Positions 9,073 to 17,264 of a DNA stretch of 45,410 nt are shown here, in pieces (position 1 is the stretch's first letter; each line of letters opens with the position of its first letter). The notes under the pieces were generated by a model. The model ran no database searches. It worked only from the letters and a program-made list of their open reading frames with translations, and was not told where the DNA came from. A program made the position numbers and the translations under genes. The DNA is from Desulfuromusa sp. (lineage in GTDB: Bacteria > Desulfobacterota > Desulfuromonadia > Desulfuromonadales > Geopsychrobacteraceae): contig JAOZOH010000007.1 of NCBI GenBank assembly GCA_029933365.1, positions 1-45,410 on the forward strand, read 5' to 3'.

Positions 9073-9739
9073 AATTTATCGTGGTGCTGAAACCAGTGGG
9101 ATCAAGGAGTTTCAGTTTAGATCTTTCGGTGATGCTGAGCCTGGATCTCCTTTAGAGGTCGACGGATTTGTCAAAAGTTCAGTGGGGGTAACTCCGGGGG
9201 TGACTGTTTCTACGGGCGCTGCAACGAAAACGCATTCTGCCAATGATGTAGAAGAAGCCTATGCTCGTGGCCGCGAGGAAGGTTTGGATCGTGCTGAGGC
9301 CAATCTGGAAACATCGGCACAAGCACTGGCTGCGGCAGCTGAAGATATCAGCCGGTTACGGGGTTCTCTGGTCAGAAACAATAGTCAGGATATGTTGCGC
9401 TTGGTGATGGCAGTCTCTGCGCAGATTGTCCGGCGTGAAGTTGCTGCTGATCCCGATATTATTTTATCAATTATTGAAAATGCTTTACAGTCTTCAGTCC
9501 GAGCTGATCAATATCGTGTCATGATTAATCCCGCAGATCTTGAAAATGTCACCAAACAAAAACCACTTTTCCTGGCAAGTATCAGCGGTTTAAAAAATCT
9601 GAGTATTGAAACCGATACTGCTATTTCCCCTGGTGGTTGCCGGGTGGATTCTGACCTGGGTGATGTCGATGCCACCATTGAAACCCAACTTGAGGCGATT
9701 CGACAGGCTTTAAATGCAGCAATTACGGATGTTGAATGA
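9053..9739 (+). CDS. fliH: Flagellar assembly protein FliH (ATPase regulator)
   Basis: FliH binds the export ATPase FliI and tethers it to the C ring. The 228-residue protein has a variable N-terminus and a helical centre (AYARGREEGLDRAEANLETSAQALAAAAEDISRL) with small-residue periodicity typical of FliH/YscL. A globular C-terminal half follows (VRREVAADPDIILSIIENAL, GGCRVDSDLGDVDATIETQLEAI). The start is either GTG 9053, seven bases after GGAAGG, or ATG 9059. Both lie inside the end of fliG, so translation is coupled. The TGA overlaps the fliI ATG. Confidence 0.92.
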   Translation: MAMNLSKIYRGAETSGIKEFQFRSFGDAEPGSPLEVDGFVKSSVGVTPGVTVSTGAATKTHSANDVEEAYARGREEGLDRAEANLETSAQALAAAAEDISRLRGSLVRNNSQDMLRLVMAVSAQIVRREVAADPDIILSIIENALQSSVRADQYRVMINPADLENVTKQKPLFLASISGLKNLSIETDTAISPGGCRVDSDLGDVDATIETQLEAIRQALNAAITDVE

Positions 9740-11061
9740 TTGATCTTGTTGAACACATCAAGGCGGTCAATCCACTTAAGATCAGTGGCAAGGTGACCCA
9801 GATTGTCGGTCTGATTGTCGAAGGCTATTGCCCAACGGCAACGGTTGGCACCCTCTGTCGCCTGATTCCATTGGGGGGTGGGGAACCTGTCCCGGCGGAA
9901 GTGGTGGGTTTCCGCGATTCGCGCGCATTATTGATGCCGCTGGGAGAATTGCGCGGTCTTGGACCTGGGAGTTTGATCCAGGTAGTGAGAAACAGTGCCA
10001 CTTTGCCGGTTGGTGACCACCTTCTTGGTCGGGTTATTGATGCGTTGGGACAACCTCTTGATGAACAACCTCTGGCCACTTGTGAACATGAGTGTCCTCT
10101 TTATGCATTACCGGCAAGTCCTATGGCGCGCAAGCCAATTGTTCACCCTCTGGATCTCGGAGTGCGGGCAATCAATGGTCTGTTGACCTGTGGTTCGGGG
10201 CAACGGATGGGGATTATGGCAGGTTCAGGCGTGGGTAAAAGTGTGCTGCTGGGAATGATGGCAAAGCATACCCAGGCTGATGTCAACGTGATTGCGCTGA
10301 TCGGTGAACGAGGAAGGGAAGTTCGTGAATTTATCGAACGCGATCTTGGCCCGGAAGGGCTTGCACGTTCGGTTGTCATTACCGCAACTTCGGATCAATC
10401 ACCATTGTTACGGATGCGCGGAGCTTTTGTTGCGACAACCATTGCTGAATATTTTTGTGCCCAGGGTAAAGATGTTTTGCTGTTGATGGATTCAGTCACC
10501 CGTTTTGCCATGGCGATGCGCGAGGTTGGTCTGGCAATTGGTGAACCACCAACAACCAAGGGCTATACCCCATCGGTCTTTGCCACCTTGCCAAAATTGT
10601 TGGAGCGCGCTGGAAGTTTCAAGGGAAAAGGAAGTATCACCGGGCTCTATACTGTGTTGGTTGAAGGTGATGATATGAACGAACCCGTTGCTGATGCGGT
10701 CAGATCGATTCTGGACGGGCATATCGTGTTATCGCGCGATCTGGCAGCGCGCAACCATTATCCCTCTATCGATATTCTAAATTCTGCGAGTCGGGTGATG
10801 CGCGATATTGTCAGCCCGGAACACCTCCAGTTGAGTGGCCGGGTACGGGAAATTATGGCGACCTACAAGGAAGCGGAAGATCTGATCAATATTGGTGCCT
10901 ATGTTGAGGGGAGTAACGGTAAAATTGATTACGCTATTTCTCAGATAGAAGAAATCATCGAGTTTCTGCAGCAGGGAATGAATGACGCTGTGGATCTGGA
11001 TACAACCCTGGATGAATTAACGACATTGCTTCAAGATCGTCGTCAATCTGCAAGGGCGTAA
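9736..11061 (+). CDS. fliI: Flagellum-specific export ATPase FliI
   Basis: FliI is the cytoplasmic hexameric ATPase of the flagellar type III export apparatus, homologous to the F1 beta subunit. In 441 residues it shows the Walker A loop GSGVGKS at 163-169 (K168), the catalytic region GERGREVREF at 190-199, and a Walker B strand VLLLMDS ending near D252. The type III ATPase signature PSVFATLPKLLERAG is present. The ATG overlaps the fliH stop (ATGA), so expression is coupled to its regulator. fliJ begins immediately after its stop. Confidence 0.98.
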   Translation: MIDLVEHIKAVNPLKISGKVTQIVGLIVEGYCPTATVGTLCRLIPLGGGEPVPAEVVGFRDSRALLMPLGELRGLGPGSLIQVVRNSATLPVGDHLLGRVIDALGQPLDEQPLATCEHECPLYALPASPMARKPIVHPLDLGVRAINGLLTCGSGQRMGIMAGSGVGKSVLLGMMAKHTQADVNVIALIGERGREVREFIERDLGPEGLARSVVITATSDQSPLLRMRGAFVATTIAEYFCAQGKDVLLLMDSVTRFAMAMREVGLAIGEPPTTKGYTPSVFATLPKLLERAGSFKGKGSITGLYTVLVEGDDMNEPVADAVRSILDGHIVLSRDLAARNHYPSIDILNSASRVMRDIVSPEHLQLSGRVREIMATYKEAEDLINIGAYVEGSNGKIDYAISQIEEIIEFLQQGMNDAVDLDTTLDELTTLLQDRRQSARA

Positions 11062-11502
11062 ATGGCTGGAAAATTTAAACTACAATCGGTGCTCAATTAT
11101 CGTCAGTCGTTGGAAGATCAGGCGCAACAGGTTTTAACTGCCAGTCTGCAGCGACAAAATGAGCTTGAAGCGAGTCTGCAACAACAGCAGCACAATCTTC
11201 AGCAGTATGACCGTGAGCTAAAGCAACGTCAGGAACAAGGGTTGACGGTCGCAGAAATTGATCTGTACGAATCACAGATCCAGCATTGCCGCCGTTTGAT
11301 TGAAGATCTGCAGGGACGCTTGCTACAGCTTGAGGGGCGAATTGTTGCAGAACGTACCGAGTTATTGCATGCCGCCCGGGAACGTCAGGTGATGAAAAAG
11401 TTAAAAGAGAAGCAGGAGGCTGCGTACCAGCAGGAACTTTCTCGCAAGGAGCGGGTGATGTTGGATGAAATAAGCCTGCGCAATAAAGGGAACAAATCAT
11501 GA
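11062..11502 (+). CDS. fliJ: Flagellar export protein FliJ
   Basis: FliJ is the coiled-coil stalk that inserts into the FliI ring and contacts FlhA. The 146-residue sequence is nearly all charged coiled coil. It starts with the typical FKLQSVLNYRQSLEDQAQQ and is rich in Gln, Glu and Lys. Sequence conservation in this family is low, so the assignment rests on length, composition and its place directly after fliI. The end overlaps the following start by four bases (ATGA). Confidence 0.93.
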   Translation: MAGKFKLQSVLNYRQSLEDQAQQVLTASLQRQNELEASLQQQQHNLQQYDRELKQRQEQGLTVAEIDLYESQIQHCRRLIEDLQGRLLQLEGRIVAERTELLHAARERQVMKKLKEKQEAAYQQELSRKERVMLDEISLRNKGNKS

Positions 11503-12011
11503 TTCTAAAAACGGTATTGGCCGCAATGATGTATTTGCTCTGCTCTGGGTGGGTGTATGCAGCAGATTCTGGGTTGGTCTCCGATAAACAGATTTCATCG
11601 GTCGAAGAGCGCCGTATTCTTGTTTCAATCGAAGATGAATACGCAAAAATAAGCGAACGGGAAAGCAAAATTGATACTCGGGAAATGCAACTAAAGACCT
11701 TGGAGGCAGAAGTCGATAAGAAGCTCGCAGCCATGCAGCAGCTACGCAATGAATTAGTCAAACTTCTCGATCGTAAGGATAAGACGGAAGGGGAGCGGAT
11801 TGGGGAACTGAGCAAGATTTACGAAAAGATGAGCCCCCCCAAAGCAGCCGTATTGATCAAAGCACTTGATTATCAACTGGCTGTAGACCTGTTGCTTGGC
11901 ATTAAGAAAAAAACTGCAGGTAAGATTCTCGACAGTCTTGATGCAGAAACAGCAACAGAATTGAGTAAGGCTTTTACCGAAATACCGGTGAAGGATACAT
12001 CGGGATATTGA
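11499..12011 (+). CDS. MotE-like periplasmic/membrane coiled-coil protein
   Basis: The 170-residue product has a signal or anchor sequence (about residues 1-21, ending VYAADS), then a coiled coil at about 45-95. The C-terminal domain reads LSKIYEKMSPPKAAVLIKAL and LLGIKKKTAGKILDSLD. That C-terminal part resembles the MgtE N-terminal (superhelical) domain found in MotE, which in some rhizobia acts as a chaperone for the motility protein MotC. Genes of this type sit between fliJ and fliK in many deltaproteobacteria and Gram-positives. A role at the stator or export apparatus is inferred from context only. It overlaps fliJ by four bases. Confidence 0.75.
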   Translation: MILKTVLAAMMYLLCSGWVYAADSGLVSDKQISSVEERRILVSIEDEYAKISERESKIDTREMQLKTLEAEVDKKLAAMQQLRNELVKLLDRKDKTEGERIGELSKIYEKMSPPKAAVLIKALDYQLAVDLLLGIKKKTAGKILDSLDAETATELSKAFTEIPVKDTSGY

Positions 12012-12047
12012 TCCCGAAAAAAAACCAAAGGAAGGGAGGTGAAACAG

Positions 12048-13706
12048 ATGCATGCATTATCAATGATAGAGATGGGAGTGCAAACTTCAGATCCTGTTGT
12101 CCCAGCAAAAACAGCTGAAAAAAGTGACCAGCAGTTTGGCAAGGTCCTGAATGAAAAACAACAGCCAAGCCAGCGGCATGGAAGTAAGCCCGTCAACAAA
12201 AAATCTGGAAAGACGGAAGGCCCAAGGGATAAACAAGTTACTGCCCACAAGTATAAAACTGAAAAGAAGCACGAGACAAATGGGCAAAAAGAGCCTTTGC
12301 ACGAGGCTGTTGCAGTTAACAGCACTCAATCTAAGGTTGAAGTGAAGCCTGAATTGCAAGTCAAGATTCAGCACACACTTGTTGATCTACTGAAGATTAT
12401 GGTCAAAGGTGAGCCAAAGGTAACTTCTGAAAGTACCGGCGCTATTGAACCAGTACTGATGGATGTGCCGATGGAGATGGATGAAAGCTCTGAAAGTATT
12501 GAAACACTTTTGGTTGATCTGGTTCAGCAACTTGAATCAACAGATCTTCACGGGGAGCAGGTTTTGGCAGGGGTTGACTTGTCGGCATTGGTTGAAGAAG
12601 CTCAATCTTTGGATGAAGGTACCGATAAGAATGAACTGCTAGTGCAACTGGTAGCGCAAGTCGAAGCACAGCTCAATCGTGAAACCAGTTCGCTCGAAAA
12701 CGTCGCCCTGGCTGCTGCAATAATGGCAGAACCGTCGCAGCAGAATGTTGCTCCAGTGGTTACTGAAAATCTGGCGCAGGCTCGACAAGTTTTGCAAAAG
12801 GCTCTAGATAGCGTTGTTACCCGGGAATCAGCTGGAGTTGAACCGGCTATTGCAGAGGAAAGCGTTGCAGTCGTCGAGCCGCAGGCTGAAGAAACTCTTT
12901 TTGCCTTGGAAGAACCAACTGAAGAGATCGATCCTCGTTTTGCCGGGTTGCTCAAACCAAGGACAGAACAGCGTCCAGTTGTTCAGCAAACTCAGACAGG
13001 CAAAGAGCAAGTTGAACTCCATAATGCCAAACAGCAGGCGGATCTGAAGCAAAGTGAATCAGTTGATCAAGTACCAGTAGAGAAAATGGTTGTGCAGGAA
13101 CAAAGCGAAACAACGGTTCAAAGTTCGGTGGCTACTGCTAAACAGATGCTGGAAGGTTTGACCCATCAAGCAGAACGGCACCTGCAACCACAAGGACATC
13201 TACCGGTTCAGGGTATAGAAGCTGCCAAAGCAATGCCACAAACTCCGACCATACACTTGCCAAGTGGACAGCAAGTTACTGAAAGTCAGATTTTTGACCA
13301 AGTGGTGACGCAGCTTTCCGGTAGCATTAATGGCGAATCGGGACGCATGGTTCTCCGTTTGCAACCCGCTGAACTTGGTTCGTTGAAACTTGAAATAATG
13401 ATCGAAGGTGATCGGGTTCGTGCCAATTTCCACGCTCAGAGTCAGCAGGTCCAAGAAGTTCTGGAACGGAATCTTCCACAGTTACGCAATGCTCTGGCCG
13501 AGCAGGGACTGAAAATTGATCAGTTCCAGGTCAACGTTGACCAGCGGCAAAAAGGTGGACAATTTGAAAGTCTGGCTCAACAGCAGCAGCATGGTTCTGA
13601 CAAACAACCAGGCTGGCACCAGCAGACTGAGGAACAGGAAGAACGGAGTATCCCCTTAGCCCACCTGATGCAGAACGGTGGCGGAGGCATCAGTCTCCAC
13701 GTTTAA
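12048..13706 (+). CDS. fliK: Flagellar hook-length control protein FliK
   Basis: FliK is the secreted ruler that measures hook length and switches FlhB from rod/hook to filament export. The frame could extend to a GTG at 12039, but that lies within the GGGAGGTG ribosome binding site. The ATG at 12048 is preferred, giving 552 residues. The first ~380 residues are low-complexity, Gln/Glu/Lys/Val-rich and poorly conserved, as expected for the ruler. The conserved Flg_hook domain is at about residues 410-500 (RMVLRLQPAELGSLKLEIMI, LRNALAEQGLKIDQFQVNV). The protein ends in a Gln-rich tail. It is longer than the E. coli protein (about 375 residues). flgD follows after 29 bases. Confidence 0.93.
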   Translation: MHALSMIEMGVQTSDPVVPAKTAEKSDQQFGKVLNEKQQPSQRHGSKPVNKKSGKTEGPRDKQVTAHKYKTEKKHETNGQKEPLHEAVAVNSTQSKVEVKPELQVKIQHTLVDLLKIMVKGEPKVTSESTGAIEPVLMDVPMEMDESSESIETLLVDLVQQLESTDLHGEQVLAGVDLSALVEEAQSLDEGTDKNELLVQLVAQVEAQLNRETSSLENVALAAAIMAEPSQQNVAPVVTENLAQARQVLQKALDSVVTRESAGVEPAIAEESVAVVEPQAEETLFALEEPTEEIDPRFAGLLKPRTEQRPVVQQTQTGKEQVELHNAKQQADLKQSESVDQVPVEKMVVQEQSETTVQSSVATAKQMLEGLTHQAERHLQPQGHLPVQGIEAAKAMPQTPTIHLPSGQQVTESQIFDQVVTQLSGSINGESGRMVLRLQPAELGSLKLEIMIEGDRVRANFHAQSQQVQEVLERNLPQLRNALAEQGLKIDQFQVNVDQRQKGGQFESLAQQQQHGSDKQPGWHQQTEEQEERSIPLAHLMQNGGGGISLHV

Positions 13707-13735
13707 CAACAATTTAAAGAAAGGAGATTTAAACA

Positions 13736-14401
13736 ATGTCAGCAATTAGTGGAATCGATACGGGTTATACCGCTCCCACAATAGCATCGAGTACGAGTGA
13801 TGTTTCTATGGGTAAAAACGATTTTCTCTTGTTACTGGTGGCCCAGCTGGAAAATCAAGATCCGATGAATCCACAGGATGCGACGGAGTTTACCTCACAG
13901 TTGGCAGAGTTCAGTTCGTTGGAACAATTGGAGAATATGAATAAAAGCTTGGAAGGTCTCGCTGCAATGAGCAGTGAAATGGAACGGATGTCGGCGCTCG
14001 GGTTGATCGGGCAGGATGTTGTTGCTCAGACGAATCAGTTTCATTTCAGTGGTGATCCAGTACAATTTGGTTATCGTCTTGAAACCCCAGCAGAGGATGT
14101 CAAGCTGTATGTCCTGAGTCAAACAGGATCAACGTTGGCGACTATCTCAGCTCAGGAAACGGATCCAGGAGAATACTTTATCAATTGGAATGGACTTAGC
14201 GATCTTGGTATGCCACTGGAACCCGGGGACTATTCGCTGGTGATTAAGGCGGTTGATGACAAGGATAAGATGATCCAGACTGATAGTTTGATCAGGGGTC
14301 GAGTCGAAGCCGTTGATATGAGTGGGATGATAACTCAATTGGAAACCAGTTCCGGAACTTTTGCTATGAATAAGATAGAGAAGGCCGGAGCAGCATTATG
14401 A
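13736..14401 (+). CDS. flgD: Flagellar hook assembly scaffold FlgD
   Basis: FlgD is the hook cap that promotes FlgE polymerisation and is replaced by FlgK. The 221-residue protein has the family N-terminus KNDFLLLLVAQLENQDPMNP (about 28-47), followed by EFTSQLAEFSSLEQLENMN. A FlgD Ig/Tudor-like C-terminal domain ends with the FLIRG-type strand seen here as DSLIRGRVEAVD. A good AAAGGAGA site precedes the ATG. The last four bases overlap the next gene. Confidence 0.96.
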   Translation: MSAISGIDTGYTAPTIASSTSDVSMGKNDFLLLLVAQLENQDPMNPQDATEFTSQLAEFSSLEQLENMNKSLEGLAAMSSEMERMSALGLIGQDVVAQTNQFHFSGDPVQFGYRLETPAEDVKLYVLSQTGSTLATISAQETDPGEYFINWNGLSDLGMPLEPGDYSLVIKAVDDKDKMIQTDSLIRGRVEAVDMSGMITQLETSSGTFAMNKIEKAGAAL

Positions 14402-14787
14402 CCGACCAGATAACTATCATCCCACAACCGGTTACCCCGGCCAGATCACACAGTCCAATCCGGAACAACCAACAAGGATCAACGAGTGGTATTGGCAGTT
14501 TTGATCAGTTATTACAGAATAAAATTGAGCAGGGTGGAGTTAAATTTTCCAAACATGCAACCGATCGGATGCAGAGCCGTGGCATTAACTTTAGCTCCAA
14601 CCAGATGCAGCGGTTGGAATCGGCTGTTTCTCAAGTAAATGCTAAGGGTGGCAGAGAATCTCTGGTCATGCTCGATGACACGGCGCTGGTCGTGAGTGTT
14701 AAAAATGATACCGTAGTGACGGTAGTTGATCGGGAACAATTGAAGAATAACGTTTTTACCAATATTGATAGCGCAGTGATTGCCTAA
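14398..14787 (+). CDS. Flagellar operon protein, TIGR02530-like
   Basis: This 129-residue protein matches the small flagellar operon family found between flgD and flgE in many bacteria. A variable N-terminus is followed by a conserved core, GVKFSKHATDRMQSRGI at about 48-64. A C-terminal strand region reads ESLVMLDDTALVVSVKNDTVVTVVDR. The function of the family is not established; a hook-assembly role is inferred from its constant position. Its start overlaps the flgD stop (ATGA). No signal peptide or membrane helix is present. Confidence 0.85.
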   Translation: MTDQITIIPQPVTPARSHSPIRNNQQGSTSGIGSFDQLLQNKIEQGGVKFSKHATDRMQSRGINFSSNQMQRLESAVSQVNAKGGRESLVMLDDTALVVSVKNDTVVTVVDREQLKNNVFTNIDSAVIA

Positions 14788-14861
14788 CCGAACCGGTCCT
14801 CTTTGAGGAGGTTCGCAAGCCGCCGACTGATTGACGTGGCTTACTAACAAGGAGAAATAAA

Positions 14862-16193
14862 ATGGGAGTATCTAGTGCTCTTTATAGTGGAGTCAGTGGA
14901 CTCAATGCTAATGCGAACGCGATGAGTGTTCTTGGTGATAACCTTGCTAACGCCAATACTGTCGGATTTAAATCAAGTCGGACAATCTTTGGTGATCTGC
15001 TTTCCAGCCAGGTCTCTGGCTCTGGCGGTACTTCTCAAGTTGGTCGGGGTGTTGGTCTCTCGACCGTAGATACTATCTTCAGTCAGGGAACCTTTGAAAA
15101 CACCGAAACCAATACCGATCTGGCGGTCGAAGGGGCTGGTTTTTTTATCGTCAGTGATCCATCAACTGGCAACTCGACCAACAACTATAGCCGAGCCGGA
15201 GCATTTCGATTTAATGCAGAAGGATTTCTGGTCAACCCTGAAGGGTTCAACGTTATGGGATACCAGTTGGATGTCGATGGCAATACTGTCGGCGATCTGA
15301 CCCCGATCTGGGCTAATACCCAATCGTTTACACCCGCAGGGCCGACAGCAAATATTAATTTGAATACCAACCTTGATTCTGATTCTCTGGCAGTAGCTGC
15401 GGGTTTTGATCCCCTGGATCCATCAGGGACTTCAAACTATGCGACTTCAATCCAGGTTTTTGACAGTTTGGGCAGTACCCATCTGATGACGACCTATTTT
15501 ACCAAAACTGCCGATCAGGCATGGGATTGGAATACTGTGGTTGATGGTGGAGAAGTGACCGGTGGCACTTCTGGTGTCCTGGAAATCGTAGGCAATGGAT
15601 CGCTGGGTTTCGATGCCAGTGGAGATTTAATTACTATCGATGGAACTGATCTTTACACTGTCGCTGGCGATACCAGCAGTGACCCTGTTTTTCCAAGACC
15701 TACCGCACTGACAACTGCCGGTACTTTGGATTGGATTAATGGCTCAATTCAAACCCAACAGGTTTCCATTGATATGCAGACCAGTCAATATGCCAGCCCT
15801 TCTGTTGTTGTGTCGCAGGAGCAGGACGGTTTTGGTACAGGGACTCTGGTTCAGTTGAGCGTTGATGAATTTGGCAATGTTGTCGGTAATTTTTCTAATG
15901 GTACCCCGCGTGAACTGATGCGGATTCCTTTGGCAAAATTTACCAATCCAAGTTCCTTGAACAAGATTGGCAGTAATATGTACGCCCAGAGCAATGGCTC
16001 AGGTGCTCCAGTTATCGGTACGGTGGGGTCTGGGGTTGGTAATATCTTTACCAATGCTCTGGAGCTTTCGAATGTTGATATGGCCCAGGAGTTCGTCAAA
16101 ATGATTACCACCCAGCGCGGGTTCTCGGCCAACTCAAAAACTATTACCACAACTGATGAGATGTTAGCCGAAGTTATTAATCTGAAGCGCTAG
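14862..16193 (+). CDS. flgE: Flagellar hook protein FlgE
   Basis: FlgE polymerises into the hook outside the cell. The 443-residue protein has the N-terminal family signature LGDNLANANTVGFKSSRTIF at about 26-45. The FlgE/F/G signature ends in DLAVEGAGFFIV, a central variable D2 domain carries many Thr/Ser/Gly residues, and the conserved C-terminal helix reads SNVDMAQEFVKMITTQRGFSANS. A strong AAGGAG site precedes the ATG. The 74-base leader contains a CCTC/GAGG hairpin. It is the last gene of flagellar unit 1, followed by a terminator. Confidence 0.97.
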   Translation: MGVSSALYSGVSGLNANANAMSVLGDNLANANTVGFKSSRTIFGDLLSSQVSGSGGTSQVGRGVGLSTVDTIFSQGTFENTETNTDLAVEGAGFFIVSDPSTGNSTNNYSRAGAFRFNAEGFLVNPEGFNVMGYQLDVDGNTVGDLTPIWANTQSFTPAGPTANINLNTNLDSDSLAVAAGFDPLDPSGTSNYATSIQVFDSLGSTHLMTTYFTKTADQAWDWNTVVDGGEVTGGTSGVLEIVGNGSLGFDASGDLITIDGTDLYTVAGDTSSDPVFPRPTALTTAGTLDWINGSIQTQQVSIDMQTSQYASPSVVVSQEQDGFGTGTLVQLSVDEFGNVVGNFSNGTPRELMRIPLAKFTNPSSLNKIGSNMYAQSNGSGAPVIGTVGSGVGNIFTNALELSNVDMAQEFVKMITTQRGFSANSKTITTTDEMLAEVINLKR

Positions 16194-16221
16194 CTTCAGC
16201 AGGTCAAAATCATGACATGAT

Positions 16222-16266
16222 AAAGAGTGCCGCCCTGATATTCAGTTGCGGCACTCTTTGTTTGTG
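16222..16266 (+). terminator. Rho-independent-type terminator after flgE
   Basis: A perfect 12-bp stem, AAAGAGTGCCGC (16222-16233) with GCGGCACTCTTT (16248-16259), encloses a 14-base loop. It is followed by a short GTTTGT run rather than a pure T-tract. It lies 28 bases after the flgE stop and 75 bases ahead of the next promoter, so it divides the flagellar cluster into two transcription units. A flanking A-run makes it potentially bidirectional. Confidence 0.85.
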
Positions 16267-16340
16267 AAAAGAGTACTTTTTGTATTGTATAACTAGTTGA
16301 ACTTATTGAACTTAAAAATTGTTGGAATAATTTACTGAAA

Positions 16341-16356
16341 TGGCACGTAACCTGCT
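16341..16356 (+). promoter_or_regulatory. Sigma-54 type (-24/-12) promoter of flagellar unit 2
   Basis: TGGCACGTAACCTGCT is a near-consensus RpoN site (consensus TGGCACG-N4-TTGCW) with GG at 16342-16343 and GC at 16354-16355, ten bases apart. Predicted transcription would begin near 16368, leaving a leader of about 120 bases before motA. The AT-rich stretch 16266-16340 upstream is the expected location for an activator site. No other gene in 16194-16488 was seen. Confidence 0.85.
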
Positions 16357-16488
16357 AGACAGTTAGCTGATACTAAGTTAGGTCATCTGAAGGTCATAAC
16401 TTTGGATATTTCTTGTCTAGTGGGATGTTTAATAGTGAATGGCAGGATCAAAGTTTATGCTTGGATAAAAATGGGATAGGAAACAGAT

Positions 16489-17253
16489 ATGGATCTCGCA
16501 ACAATTATCGGTTTACTGGCAGCTTTTGGGTTGATGCTCTCTGCTATCTTGCAGGGTGGCTCCCTGATGATCTTTATCGATATTGCTTCGCTAATTATCG
16601 TTATTGGCGGAACGATTGGTACCGTTCTGGTGCACTTTCCCTTTGGAGATATTCTCGGTGCTTTCAATGTTGCCCGTAAAGCTTTTTTTCATAAAGCCCA
16701 CTCTCCCATCGATACGATTGAAAAATTGATTACCTACGCTGGAAAGGCGCGCAAGGAAGGGATTCTGTCATTACAAGCGGTGATGGGTGAGATTGATGAT
16801 GAGTTTTTTCTTAAAGGGTTGCAGATGGCAGTTGATGGCCAGGAGCCAGAAGCCCTTAAAGATATGTTGGAAAAAGAAATTGAATATGTCGTTGAGCGGC
16901 ACGATAAGGGGGCAGATATTTTTGCCACAATCGCCAATTACTCTCCGGCGATGGGGATGATTGGTACCTTGATCGGTCTGGTGCAGATGCTGCAGAATAT
17001 GAGTGACCCTTCTTCTATCGGCCCGGCGATGGCTGTGGCGTTGTTGACGACCTTTTACGGTGCAGTTATTGCCAATATCATCGCTAACCCGATTGCTGGA
17101 AAGTTGAAGATTCGTTCAGCCAGTGAAGTGTTAAACAAAACTCTGGTAACCGAGGGGATGAAGGCAATTTTGGAAGGTGAAAATCCACGCTTGATGGAAC
17201 AACGACTGCACGCTTTTGTTTCACCAAAAGAGCGCCAGAGTAACTTCGGGTAG
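16489..17253 (+). CDS. motA: Flagellar stator protein MotA (PomA-like type)
   Basis: MotA is the four-helix stator subunit that couples ion flow to FliG. The 254-residue protein has helices near residues 5-22, 30-50, 150-170 and 178-200. A cytoplasmic loop (residues 60-150) carries the charged segments VVERHDKGAD. The pattern MDLATIIGLL, SPAMGMIGTLIGLVQML and IGPAMAVALLTTFYG is closer to PomA of the sodium-driven Vibrio motor than to E. coli MotA. The threonines that align by eye with PomA T158 and T186 are T160 and T188. The start has AGGAAACAG upstream. It is first in the second flagellar unit. Confidence 0.95.
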   Translation: MDLATIIGLLAAFGLMLSAILQGGSLMIFIDIASLIIVIGGTIGTVLVHFPFGDILGAFNVARKAFFHKAHSPIDTIEKLITYAGKARKEGILSLQAVMGEIDDEFFLKGLQMAVDGQEPEALKDMLEKEIEYVVERHDKGADIFATIANYSPAMGMIGTLIGLVQMLQNMSDPSSIGPAMAVALLTTFYGAVIANIIANPIAGKLKIRSASEVLNKTLVTEGMKAILEGENPRLMEQRLHAFVSPKERQSNFG

Positions 17254-17264
17254 AGGGGCTGACG

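Noticed and set aside
11093..11815. 240-codon minus-strand open frame across fliJ and the motE-like gene
   Set aside because: Composition is Ser/Leu/Arg-rich as expected from antisense reading of coiled-coil genes, and both sense genes are well supported.
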